Shown: positions 11,601 to 21,412 of the stretch, piece by piece
How positions within the stretch are numbered: the stretch's first letter is position 1
Layout of the letters: each line of letters begins with the position of its first letter
Origin: Nematopogon swammerdamellus
Lineage: Eukaryota; Arthropoda; Insecta; Lepidoptera; Adelidae
NCBI GenBank assembly: GCA_946902875.1
Contig: OX336336.1
Location: 4,744,545 to 4,808,544, forward strand
Reading direction: 5' to 3'
Length of the DNA: 64,000 bases
The notes under the pieces: generated by a model
Seen by the model: the letters and a program-made list of their open reading frames with translations, nothing else
Databases searched by the model: none
Told to the model about the DNA's origin: nothing
Translations under genes and position numbers: made by a program

Positions 11601-12329
11601 AATCTTAATATTAATTAACTTTATTCGAGATGGTTTAGCTTCTTCCTGAACGCAGCTCGGCCTTCGGCCTCGCCCTTAGTTACTTGCTTTCTTCGAGATG
11701 GTTTATCATTTGTCAGAACGTAGCTCGGCCTTCGGCCTCGCCTTAGTTGCTTACTTTCTTCAAGATGGTTTAGCTTCTTCCTGAACGCAGCTCGGCCTTC
11801 GGCCTCGCCTTTAGTTACTTGCTTTCTTCGAGATGGTTTTTAAATTATCCGAACGTAGCTCGGCCTTCGGCCTCGCCTTAGTTACTTACTTTCTTCAAGA
11901 TGGTTTAGCTTCTTCCTGAACGCAGCTCGGCCTGCGGCCTCGCCCATAGTTACTTACTTTCTTCGAGCAGGTTTATGGTCTTCCAGAATAGAGCTCGGCC
12001 TTCGGCCTCGCCCTTAGTTACTTACTTTTTTCAAGAATGTTTTTCTTCTTCCTGTGAACTCAGCTCCGCCTTCCGCCTCGCCCTTAGTTACTTTCATCGA
12101 GAAAGAATATCGTTTACGTGAGCGCAGATCCGCCTTCGGGCCCCCCTTTAGTTACTTACTTTCTTTTTTTAAATACGAATTTCACGCGAGCGAAGCCGCG
12201 GGCATCAGATATATAAATTTTATTGCACCAATGACAGCGACATAACTTCGACTTTCAATTATTATTTTTATTTATCAAACAATTTGTCACCGGCCAGCTC
12301 ACGTCGAGATGACAGTTCTCCGTTGTCAA

Positions 12330-12990
12330 CATGACATTTAAAATTGTTTTTTACCTTTACTTTGGATTACGTGATTTTCTATTTTTTAATTATTATGTTC
12401 ATCCGGGATATACACTGTCACTATAAAAAGTTTCGTCAAATTCCGTTCAGTGGTTTTTGCGAGATGCGCGTACAAATAGACATTTTTGCATTTACGATTT
12501 TATGATATGTATAGAAAGAATAGATATGTATAGACTAATTGTGTTCAAGTTATAAAAACGAAGAACTGTCATTTTCGTTGTATCTACTTATTTTTAAATT
12601 TCGAATGAATATTTTATTCAAATTGTATTTGCTGCCAGTTCTCAAGATATAATTATGTACTTTGGACTACGTGATTTTAAACGCGCTATAATGTTTATAA
12701 TTGTAATTTTTTTTTTATTTTTGTTATTTTTTTTTACGTATTATGTTAACCCGGCATATAAACTGCCACTATACAAAGTTTCGTCTAATTCCGTTCAGTG
12801 GTTTTTGCGTGATGCGCGTACAGACAAACAAACAAACAAACAAAAATTTTAAAAACTGTTCTAACATGTTCAGTATCTCATTTTAAGCCACCCTGGTTAG
12901 TTTTTTTCCGAATACATTCAATGTACAGACTTTCTTACCTCTACGATTTTATTATATGTATAGATGTAATTATAGTACCTACACTTTATT
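12330..12990 (+). repeat. Two diverged RTE-type tails in tandem
   Basis: Segments at 12345-12520 and 12650-12850 both carry a form of ctttggattacgtgatttt, ttccgttcagtggtttttgc and a following GCGCGTACA; the second ends in an ACAA run. These are 3' tails of RTE-type LINEs or SINEs that share them. Confidence 0.6.
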
Positions 12991-13269
12991 CAGTTTCCAA
13001 ATAGTTTTTGGTCATTTTAGGAGTTCTTACTATGGTTGGTCCCCACTTTAGTGAGGATATTTATTGAGTTCGTATGGGCTCCTCGTCCTTACGTCAGTAA
13101 TTAATTACGTATGTCAAGCTTTGATAGTGTCCAAATATACAACTTCAAATAACTGTCTAAACTAACCTGCCTCCATTTACCTAACACTCACTACACAAGC
13201 TAGAAATTGTCAAAAACAAAAGCTTACCTTTTTACGATTCGTAGGTATCCTGCCTGCCTCACTTGCTTG

Positions 13270-13476
13270 CACCCTTATCACGAGATTTAACCTACACCGC
13301 GTACTACTCTACGCCGTGTTCTCCGTATCATTTTGTATGGATAAACGGAGCAGCGCCTCTAGTGATAGATTTGCGAACTTCGTTTCTCCATACAAAGAAC
13401 ACGGGGCGGCGGCGCGGCGGCGGCGCGGGCGGCGTAGCGTAGTACGCGGTGTAGGTTAAATCTCATGATAAGGGTA
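13270..13476. mobile_element. MITE-like palindromic element
   Basis: Left end acccttatcacgagatttaa and right end ttaaatctcatgataagggt are inverted repeats, with nested cctacaccgcgtactac and its inverse. Internal GC-rich CGGCGG run at 13405-13435. A partial relative follows at 13825-13975. Confidence 0.65.
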
Positions 13477-13755
13477 CAGAACTAACTTATCTAAAGTGTC
13501 TTGTGTTGTGCGTAGTGTATAAATACTAAGTACCTATATACAACATACCTACTTTACCATTATGTATTTGAAGAGATTTGTATTCGTACAGTTATATGTA
13601 CCTATATGATGGAGGTTTTTGTTAGATTTTATTTATGTGGCCAATTTTACTATTGGCAATGATTTTATTTGATGTAAAGTTTAGAATGTTTAATGCGTTT
13701 TTTTTTGTTATATTTTATACTATAGGTCGCAATATAATATAATTCATTGCATTCA

Positions 13756-13830
13756 TTTTTAACCCCCGACGAAAAAAACGGAGGGGTGTTATAAGTTTGA
13801 CGTGGTTTTTTAGATTTGTAATTTAACTTT
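13756..13830 (+). repeat. GACG-family repeat, deleted copy
   Basis: Head aacccccgacgaaaaaaacg and ggaggggtgttataagtttg joined directly to the terminal ttgtaatttaactttt; the middle is deleted. Confidence 0.6.
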
Positions 13831-13975
13831 TTGTATGGAGAAACGGAGCAGCAGCGCCTTTATAGTGATAGATTTGCGAAAGCTTCGTTTCTCCATACAA
13901 AATGATGCGAAGAACACGGCGTAGCGTTGCGTAGCGTAGTAGGTTAAATCTCGTGCGTGATTAAGGTACAGATCG

Positions 13976-14150
13976 GGCGCATGTGCTCAATAAGGGTCAA
14001 GTGCGTAGTACCCGTAACCGACGAGCATGCATGAAGAATATTATAAGAGTAGAAGAGGCGGCAGAAGAGTGTCAGGATCGTGGCACGTGGAGATCCGTTG
14101 TCTCTGCCTACCCCACCGGGAAACAGGCGTGACGCTATGTATGTATAAAC
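13976..14150 (+). repeat. SINE-like fragment with the tctctgcctacccc tail
   Basis: Contains gttgtctctgcctaccccac and gtgacgctatgtatgta, as in the insert near 1960. Head not recognisable. The next 330 bp to the LINE hold no feature. Confidence 0.45.
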
Positions 14151-14483
14151 CGTACGTGTTTCCCAAAATTGTGAAGCGTCCGATTGCCATAGCTCCGCCT
14201 CGCCCGTGATGTACGACGACGCGCGCCGCGTGCGCATCGACCGCGGAAAGTGGAACGTTCTGACATAACCGCCCGCGCCAGATTGCGTCTGTTTTGTCGT
14301 ATAAAATTTAGTATTTCACTAATTAATGTAAGTAATCGCCATTGCGTACTGTGCGGTCAAAAAACGAATCGTGATGGAACTCTCCAATTGATCAATCCAA
14401 TGCCATTTACACAATCTCAGAAATTATGGTTACCGAAAATATATTTTGTTTGACTCAGCGGTCGGTGACGGTGGCACGTTAAC

Positions 14484-15420
14484 GTTAGACCAAAGATTTT
14501 TTTTATTACTTCCGAACTGGGTGGCTCTGCTCGAGGTCGCAGCCTCAGGCGCAGCCAATTTCACCGCCGAAGAGGTGGCAGTCCGGCTTGGAGGTGGACT
14601 AATGTTGCTGGGGAAAGGCCGAGGGAAATGCTATTAACCCGCGATTTGAAGATCCTTGGATTGTAGGAGTGGGGAAAGATATTCCCTGGGAGCCCATTCC
14701 ACACCTTAGCTTGCAGTACGGCACAAGAACGATTTAGAGAATCGTGCAGTTCGAAGAACTCTTCTGTCGACTACAAAGGGGTGTTCCGCGAGAGAATGGC
14801 GGATTTGGCGAAGGCGAACAGGAGGAGGAGGCATTAGCGAAGCAAGTTCGTCAGAGCAGCGGCCATAGTAGTACCGATAAAACAGGCTCAATGATGATAC
14901 GTCTGTGCTTTAGAGGTTGAAGGCCCTTTGTGAGTACAGAGTCACCAATGAGGCGAATGGCTCGTCGCTGAATAGAATCCAAGGCTGAAAGAAGGTACTC
15001 AGGGGAACCCTCCCAAAGATGACTGCAATATTCCATCACCGGTCTTACTTGTGCGTTGTAAAGTGTAAGCAGTTGGACCGGCGTGAAAAATCGCCGACAT
15101 CGGAAAAGGATCCCTAATTTTCGAGACGCTAGTTTCGCCTTGGACTCTATGAACGATCGAAACCCAACGTCCCTGGACACCTCCATACCCAGGACGCCCA
15201 GACTACCATCGTTAGGGACTAGCCTTAGTACAGAAGGCACAAGCTTGCGTCTTGGCTACGTTGAAGTTGACCAAGTTCTTCTTCCCTTAAGACGATACTT
15301 TTTCGAGAACCTGGTCAACCCGAGCAACAGTTTCGCGTCTCGCGTTTGCTGCTGAGGCTTCTCTACCCTTCCAGTCCTTTATGAACCCTTCGTGCAGTGC
15401 ACCGCATATAATACTACGTG
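14484..15420 (-). pseudogene. Jockey/I-type LINE, 3' part, degenerate
   Basis: The minus strand encodes the region downstream of a reverse transcriptase: SLGVLGMEVSRDVGFRSFIE, CRRFFTPVQLLTLYNAQVRP, MEYCSHLW, LDSIQRRAIRLIGD. Frames shift several times. The left third (14484-14830) is 3' UTR shared almost base for base with 22645-22990. A retroelement fossil in the intron of the unidentified host gene. Clade beyond Jockey/I-like not resolved. Confidence 0.8.
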
Positions 15421-15802
15421 TTAGGCTTATGACCAATAATTCAATTGGCAAACTGTAGATTTGCAACCTCGATTACAACTTCGATTTTTCGGTTTTTGGT
15501 TTCCTTGGTATCAACATTTAATATTAGCGTGTCTGTCGACCTCCTCTGGGCTTTTCATGTCTTTTGAGAACAGTCCATCAGCCTGCCTATTCTAATTATA
15601 GAGATTGTCGCAAAAATAGCGGCACCCTCAGCTCTGTCTCACTAGACGCATTGAAAAGCCCGTTGGAGCGAGTGAAACGGATCATGAGAAATTGCTATTA
15701 GCAAGAATAGTCTTGATAATTGAGAATAGCCCCACAGGTTACCAGAGTTGCATATTTCACGGATTCGAACGGGGTTCGTTTCCATTTACAAATTATAATA
15801 TT

Positions 15803-15974
15803 ATCGATGGTTCCGGCAACAAAGGTCGTAAAAGCCATTTCGTTGCAGGCAACAAAGGTCGTAAAAGCCATTTCGTCAAAATGTCGTAAAAGCCATTTTG
15901 ACGAAATGGCTTTTACGACCTTTGTTGCCTGAAACGAAATGGCTTTTGCGACCTTTGTTGCCGGAACCATCGAT
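15803..15974. mobile_element. 172-bp near-perfect palindrome
   Basis: Opens atcgatggttccggcaac and closes with its inverse; within each arm a unit aaggtcgtaaaagccattt is repeated. Centre near 15888. Would form a long hairpin; MITE-like. The 380 bp to its left (15421-15802) hold nothing recognised. Confidence 0.85.
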
Positions 15975-15985
15975 GATCGCAGCTT

Positions 15986-16315
15986 TTTAATCCCCGACGC
16001 AAAAGGAGGGTGCTATAAGTTTTCCGCCTACGGCTGCCTGTCTGTGCGTCTGTCTGTGGTATCGTAGCTCCCGAACGGATGGATGGATTTGCGGTTGTTT
16101 TGATTAGAAAACTGGTTTGGGATTGTTCTTATTATTTATCCTTGTAATCAAGTAATCAATTAACCAATAAAAAAATTACGTCTCTTAAAAAGCTTTAATA
16201 AAAGTTAAATGAAATTTTTTTAAAACTCCCGACACGTTGCAACAACCCTTATAAAGCAAAATATAATTCCGTTTAGTTACGTACTTAAAGGCGTCGGGGG
16301 ACCGCTAAGTAAATA
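15986..16315 (+). repeat. GACG-family repeat
   Basis: Head ttaatccccgacgcaaaagg, then gtctgtctgtggtatcgtag and the closing part with ggcgtcgggggaccgctaag. Diverged from the pair at 28226/28801. Confidence 0.65.
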
Positions 16316-16557
16316 AAATAACACTCAGAAATGCACGGTTCGGGGGACGCGACGACATCGAGTGAGCGACCGAAACACATTATGTTTTGAGGATTATGTT
16401 TTATTTATTTATTTATTTTATTAATTACTTTTGTCACTATAACGTACTTTAGGCTGTGCTTAGTGAGTGTGGAATGGGGTATGTGGGATTTTGACACTAT
16501 GTACTATAAAGTGAGTTCTGCTATTGATGGTGTGTGTGTGTGTGTGTGTGGGTGCAG

Positions 16558-16684
16558 GCGTGAGCGGCATGAGTGCGCTGGTGGCGGGGCTGCGTCGCGC
16601 GGGGTCGGCGCACGCGCTGTGCGCGCCGCGCGCCTCCGCCGCGCACGCGCGGTCGCTGCCCCCCTCGCCCTCACACACGCCCAG
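16558..16684 (+). CDS. Exon 2 of the unidentified host gene
   Basis: 127-nt exon after the acceptor gggtgcag at 16557, which follows a TG run (16531-16550), and before the donor cag|gtgaat. Frame: GVSGMSALVAGLRRAGSAHA then an Ala/Arg/Ser-rich stretch ending PPSPSHTP. Two leading and two trailing bases give phases that fit the exons at 7900 and 17580. Very GC-rich (Ala, Arg codons GCG, CGC) against AT-rich introns, which supports coding. No domain recognised; a short amphipathic helix is possible in the first 15 residues. Confidence 0.7.
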
Positions 16685-16705
16685 GTGAATCCTCATAGGT
16701 AGATT

Positions 16706-16799
16706 CCATCTCACGAAAGAAGTCCCGCGGCAACAAGTGGAAGTGTAGAGTCCGTCTCACTTCCACTGATTGCCGCGGGACTTCTTTCGTGAGACGAAG
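16706..16799. mobile_element. ~90-bp foldback MITE, copy 1
   Basis: Arms with tctcacgaaagaagtcccgc and gcgggacttctttcgtgaga, and an inner inverted pair with aagtggaagtg. The same element recurs at 50421-50563. Lies 22 bp from the exon 2 donor. Confidence 0.8.
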
Positions 16800-17116
16800 G
16801 TATGACACCAACATAACGGCGAATGGAATTCTTTGATGAAACGCTCTTTACTCCTTCACATACCAATGCTAGGTACTGTTACAAATCTGTTTTGTTGGTA
16901 TCGTGTGATGAACCGGCTCTTTCGCTTCTGATAAGAGCAAATTCTGCCAACCCCTAATTCTCGTATACAGTACGTTTAGTCAAGTGGGGTACCACTGACC
17001 TACTGACGCTTTCTTTATTCCTGGGCCATACAAGAACACAAGGGTAATACTGGCATCCAGGTTCAGGGACAGGGTCTCCAATTTCCAACAATAATATTGT
17101 GCAATGGCCTAACATG

Positions 17117-17499
17117 GTCAGCCTCGATAGCTCAGTGGTGCAGTCAGTCGACTGTCGCTATTGATGGTTAAGCAACACTGGGCCGGTCAGTACTTGAATG
17201 GGTGACCGCTCGACCGTTGGAGGCTGACCGTGGTTCGGATTCCACGTAAAACTGTAGGTCCCTTCCCTTCTAAAACCGCCCGGGTTGAGACCACCACACT
17301 GAATGAAACGTCGGTCGAAACGGCTATGTAAATAGTTCGTGTTTTCCGTCCAGTTCAGTACAGCCGACATGAAACGAAGGGAAGCACTAGCATCCCTTCA
17401 ACTTTTAGATGGCAACTAGTTCACCAAGATGTTATGGGCTGACATCACGATGATGTTGTAGGTGATGTAGCCAACTGTGTCAGTTTCCATAAAAAAAAA
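17117..17499 (+). repeat. Full-length SINE with tRNA-like and 5S-like head
   Basis: Head tagctcagtggtgcagtcag resembles a tRNA A box. Next come taagcaacactgggcc and tcagtacttgaatgggtgac, which match the internal control region and 3' half of 5S rRNA. The body runs to cagtttccat plus an A-run. Intronic, upstream of exon 3. Confidence 0.9.
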
Positions 17500-17579
17500 C
17501 ATGAATCTTTCAGATTTAGTGGCCAACCATGTTTAGGCTTCTCATATTATCACACATATTCCTTCAGTCTCTAATGCAG

Positions 17580-17796
17580 TATTCCCGGCTGCAGAAAGCA
17601 ATCTCTGGAGGCGAGCGCGGCGCCTGCGAACCCGTTCGGCGGGTGCGCGGCGGCGTGGCGCGCGCGCGGCAGCGTCACGTCGCTGGTGGAGCCGGCCGCG
17701 CGCTCGCCGCTCTCCGCGGACGCGCTGCTTGCGGCCGCGCGCGATTCCGCGCCAGAGCTCGCGCACCTGCTGTCGCTAGAGCAGATACACAACATG
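17580..17796 (+). CDS. Exon 3 of the unidentified host gene
   Basis: 217-nt exon. Acceptor ctaatgcag at 17579 follows a pyrimidine-rich stretch; a second in-phase acceptor (ctgcag) ends at 17594 and would remove five residues. Donor aacatg|gtgaga at 17797, phase 0. Frame contains ANPFGG, then SVTSLVEPAARSPLSADALL and ELAHLLSLEQIHNM. NPF tripeptides can bind EH domains, which is only suggestive. The last 30 residues look helical. Not identified. Confidence 0.75.
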
Positions 17797-18235
17797 GTGA
17801 GACAGCCGCGTCGTCGTGTCGTGCTCATTGTAACATCGCGTCGTGCGTGACAAATGAGAAATGAAGAAGAAATAACCTCTCACGGACGGGCAATGGGCAT
17901 GCAACATTTGATCCTTCGAGCCGGATTATGTAGAGCGTTTCATCAAAGAATTCCCTTCGCCGTTATGTTGGTAGTGCTTAAATTAGTGTTGCCAGATTGT
18001 GAAGATTATATTACCTAATAATGTAATCGGTATTTACCGTATAATAAATACGGTAAATACCGATAATTATTACGGGTAAATCTGTACACATAGCAACCCT
18101 CAACGCTGTTTTTGACAGATAGACAGTGGATCCAACATAACGGCGAAGGGAATTCTTTGATGAAAAGCTCTTTACTTGGAGTGGTTCAACATAATATTAA
18201 CATAGACTCAAAAGTTGGTGTGGGTCTTTGTACCT

Positions 18236-18415
18236 TACAGGTCGGTTAACTAAAGCTGGCACGTACACAGTACTCACACCAATGCAATTGCCCGCGTGCG
18301 AGTGAGACAGATCGGGTTTTCGTGATGCGTATGCAGTGCGACGTCTCACTCGCACGCGGGCAATTGCATTGGTGTGAGTACTGTGTACGTGCCAGCTTTA
18401 GTTAACCGACCTGTA
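18236..18415. mobile_element. Perfect hairpin, 73-bp arms
   Basis: Left arm 18236-18308 begins tacaggtcggttaactaaag; right arm 18343-18415 is its exact reverse complement; the loop is 34 bp. Perfect arms imply recent insertion or active homogenisation. No coding capacity. Intronic, between exons 3 and 4. Confidence 0.92.
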
Positions 18416-18447
18416 CTTGCTGCTTGAGAGTTATGTATTCAAATATT

Positions 18448-18560
18448 TTGCGAAACGCGGTGGTCGGTGTTGTGCTGTTAACTACCAGAGTCCTTCCAGC
18501 ACAACACAGATTGTTCTGTTTACCCCGATGGTCGGGAGGCTACCTATGTACTATTTAAAA
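18448..18560 (-). repeat. Family-C repeat, 5' fragment
   Basis: Contains ggtcggtgttgtgctg and agcacaacac with taccccgatggtcggga, the reverse of the family-C head. Ends about 100 bp before exon 4. Confidence 0.55.
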
Positions 18561-18662
18561 CAATATGGATCTACTTGTCCGCGCTGCGCTGTATGTGATG
18601 CGCGTTCTTGCCAACAAATGATGTGGGCATGACGTGTGTGTGGTGTGGTGTGGTGTGCGCAG

Positions 18663-18872
18663 CTGTGCGCGGCGCGCGAGGCGCTGGCCGCGCACGCGGA
18701 GGAGGCGGAGTCCGGGCGCGCGCGCGCACTCACCGCGCTCATGCTGCACTGCTGCTGCGCCGCGCAGATCGCGCAGCAGCGCGAGCGCACTGACGACAAC
18801 ACCGCCGCCGCCGCCGCCGCCGCGAGCAGCGCAGACTCCACCACGCCGAGCGCAGCCGTTGGCGAGAAATAA
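18663..18872 (+). CDS. Terminal exon of the unidentified host gene
   Basis: Acceptor gtgtgcgcag at 18662; frame starts in phase 0 with LCAAREALAAHAEEAESGRA, continues TALMLHCCCAAQIAQQRE, then a poly-Ala tract and AAVGEK before TAA at 18870. The first 45 residues are strongly helical and Ala/Glu-rich, continuing the helix begun at the end of exon 3. AATAAA at 18868-18873 overlaps the stop, so the 3' UTR may be only about 20 nt. The Ala run is coded by GCC repeats and could vary in length. Family unknown. Confidence 0.78.
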   Translation: MCAAREALAAHAEEAESGRARALTALMLHCCCAAQIAQQRERTDDNTAAAAAAASSADSTTPSAAVGEK

Positions 18873-19053
18873 ATTTTATTGACTACATACTGTGTTTCTT
18901 TATTAGATAATAGCTATTAAGCCAATTCCACGCAGCAGGTGTTTCGTCTGATTCCGCAAATTTTAAGATTATCTCGCAGAAATGTTTAATCCCTTCCCAC
19001 GTATGGATGGTATGAGCTGAACCATAGACCTCATCAGATCTCATCCTCATATT

Positions 19054-19110
19054 TATGTCAACCTCGGTAGCTCAGTCAGTGGTGCTGTCGGTCGACTGTT
19101 GTTAACCATG
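19054..19110 (+). repeat. SINE head fragment
   Basis: tcggtagctcagtcagtggt plus ggtcgactgttgttaac: the tRNA-like head only; the 5S-like part and the tail are absent. Confidence 0.6.
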
Positions 19111-19753
19111 GGGTCAGGCGGCAGGCCCAATCTCACCAAATCTCACGCGGGGGAGAGGGGGGTTTGACAAATCGTACGTAATTTTTTTGTAATCATTGAA
19201 AATACAATGAATTGGTGGCATTTTTTCGGATTTATATACAGAGGTGTTATATGCCTGTAAATATTGTTAATTAAAAATTGATTTAATCTGAGAAAATTGT
19301 TTCTTTTGATCGCATGACAATGTCTATAAATATACATTCCTAGAGTGGAAACATGTATTTTAAAAATGTCATGTGAGATATTGGTGAGACGGGAGGGGGT
19401 AACCATATCTCACCATATATCACCAAGGGAGGCTTTAGGTCAATTAATCTAAATTAAATTAATTTACGCCATAGATGAGTCTTTGGCGGCGCCGCCGGAT
19501 AATGAGTGAAGCATTTTGATGTACCTAGTCAGCTATTTGCCTAAATGACGCGCTCAAAATCTAGCCGATTCCACATTTTACCTTGACGGAAGTTATTTTT
19601 ACTGAACACGGGAGTTGTGCTACGCAGAATCCCTACTACGCCAACAGTAATGTTCCTGGCAACCGAGTGTTAATAAATAGACTTCACGTGAGAAGCCTTG
19701 GATTTTAGAATAATAAATATTTCCAACACGTATGTAGATATTTTGAATGTAAA

Positions 19754-20000
19754 CTAGCTTTTGCCCGCGGCTTCGCTCGCGGTAGATTCGGTTTAAAGCA
19801 AATCCAATTTAAACTCAAATATGGTAATAAACGACCGCTTCTCTTATATTCCCTCTCTCTCTCCCTAACTCCCTTCCCCTCTCTCCCTCGCCTCATTCGC
19901 CTCCTTCCCTCCCACCCCCTCCCCTTCGTCCTTCTCTGCCCTCTTTTTTTTATGGAAACTGACACGATTGGCTACACCGCCTACAACATCCGTGATGTCA
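19754..20000. repeat. RTE-type tail, CT-rich tract and SINE end
   Basis: ttttgcccgcggcttcgctc at 19758, a CCCTCTCT-type run at 19848-19940, then the reverse-strand SINE terminus (tatggaaactgacacg, about 19944-20000). The preceding 19111-19753 holds no gene. Confidence 0.5.
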
Positions 20001-20189
20001 GGTGTGAAATTGTGTCAGGTGTGAAAAAAACCGGGTGAAATTATGTGTCATGTGACATGTCAGTGCTGCCCTTCATTTCCTCATTCTCAGACTCATTAAC
20101 TGTTCATTCTGCACGTCTATGGAACTCGCTGCCGCACTATGTCCGTCACTCCTAAATTATTCCTATTACTTTGTGAGCTAAACTTGTAT

Positions 20190-20345
20190 CTATATATATA
20201 TATATAATTATTATATATATATTAATTGGTTTCTCGGAAACGGCTCTAACGATTTTGATGAAATTTTGTATTTAGATAATGCGATTTGTTTCAAGTTTAT
20301 CTAGATAAGTGTAGACGCCGAGCGAAGCTCGGTCGCCCAGGTACT
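20190..20345. repeat. AT microsatellite and LINE-like tail
   Basis: TA run at 20190-20222, then ggtttctcggaaacggctct and cgccgagcgaagctcggtcg, a second type of retroelement tail. Confidence 0.45.
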
Positions 20346-21155
20346 TATATTAAAGAATCATTTTTTTTTTACGTGAATACCTCTTTAAATTTGCTTCCAT
20401 AGTGGGAGCCAATCCAGAAAACTTAACAAAATCTGGGCATACAGTTTGGTGTTGCAGCTTCATATCTATGATGTATATCTAAAATATAATTACACCACTC
20501 GATAGCTAAAGGATCAAAGAATTCGTTACGTTAAGTGATGACTTTGACGCATCGCGGGCGGTGGAGGGGGAAGCGCCACCATTTTGAGGTAATTTTGCTG
20601 CGCTGCGTCACATAACTTCAGTTTGTTATAAATTTTGACTCGGAGAAGCTACGACTTTCGTTTAAGTTTCAATCGTTAGCTCTCGTCAAGATCTATCGAT
20701 TGCGTGTATAAAATATTAGTGTGAAATAGTTATAGTGAATATATATATGATGTTAAAGTAAAAAAAAATAATAAATAATGCAATGTCGGCCTATACTCGT
20801 CAAAAATTCAAATCGAAATATAGAGGTCATATGGGTCTTTCTCCGCCGTCGCAATATTTCGATGACTTCGGTGGCACTTTTTTTGTTTGAATTTAGACAT
20901 TCTCACAGGCAAAACATAATTTAGAATTAATTTAGAATCAAATGGTAGTGGAGGGAACGAAATTGATTGAACGGTTATGAAGTTATTGAATTTAAAAAAT
21001 ATGATGTCCACCGAAATCAATATTTTAGTCACCGAAATCAAATCGTGTAATTACTTTATAACTTAACACTTTAAACACTATGCAACTGTTTAAAAGAACA
21101 AACAATACCGACTACAATTGTGTGCAATTTCGATATGAGTAGGTATTGAGTAGAT
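20346..21155. other. No recognisable gene
   Basis: Contains the word gggtctttctcc (20833) also found inverted near 25306, hinting at an old element whose ends these are. No credible exon. Confidence 0.35.
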
Positions 21156-21308
21156 TTATATTGTAAACATTTTTTTGTGATATTGCCGGTCTCTTTCATT
21201 GTTAAGTGCATAAAGTATGGGGTCGCTTTTATTTCTAGCTTTTCTAAGTCTTTCAGCCACTCTTTTTTTAGCTAAGCGTTCCCTTTTGAATCCGCTATCA
21301 CGGCAAAG
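21156..21308 (-). CDS. Possible terminal exon, unidentified basic protein
   Basis: A good acceptor (tatccttttcag, minus strand) precedes 51 codons in phase 0 ending at a stop. The product is very basic: KRERLAKKRVAERLRKARNK, then LYALNNERDRQYHKK. The spacing of R..Y..........R.YH.K resembles short basic motifs in many insect transposon-associated proteins; this is an impression, not an identification. Upstream exons were not found; the open frame 25293-25523 on the same strand could belong to the same element. Confidence 0.35.
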   Translation of the reverse strand, partial: LCRDSGFKRERLAKKRVAERLRKARNKSDPILYALNNERDRQYHKKMFTI

Positions 21309-21412
21309 CTGAAAAGGATAATCACACGTAATACTATAATAATAAATCGACCACCGATACGTCGAGATACTCCAAAACTTGTATCGGTAAACGGCGGTGA
21401 CTGTGAGGCTGC

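Larger units (their letters stand above)
10729..12215. mobile_element. Foldback minisatellite element with internal ORF
   Basis: Left end aactagctgagcccgcggct with ccgctcgcgtgaaattcgta; right end acgaatttcacgcgagcgaa with gccgcgggcatc. Left arm (10770-10970) holds three ~65-70-bp units in one orientation, right arm (11625-12170) about eight in the opposite orientation, each around gctcggccttcggcctcgcc. Between the arms sits an endonuclease-like coding fragment on the minus strand. Same architecture as 4431-5395. Confidence 0.75.
10147..13105. repeat. Outer inverted repeat around a composite insertion
   Basis: Left pieces at 10147-10190 (gacgtaaggac, cccatacga) and 10546-10600 (acgaactcaataatgtcctt) match, inverted, a single stretch at 13040-13105 (tattgagttcgtatgggctc and cgtccttacgtcag). 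The left arm is split by the family-C insertion 10192-10545; atacgaa occurs at both edges of that insertion and may be its target duplication. This suggests one foldback unit later invaded by others. Confidence 0.5.

Noticed and set aside
18551..18844. Ala/Ser/Arg-rich frames on both strands at the last exon of the unidentified gene
   Set aside because: GC-rich shadows; only the plus frame from 18663 joins in phase and ends at a stop next to a poly(A) signal.
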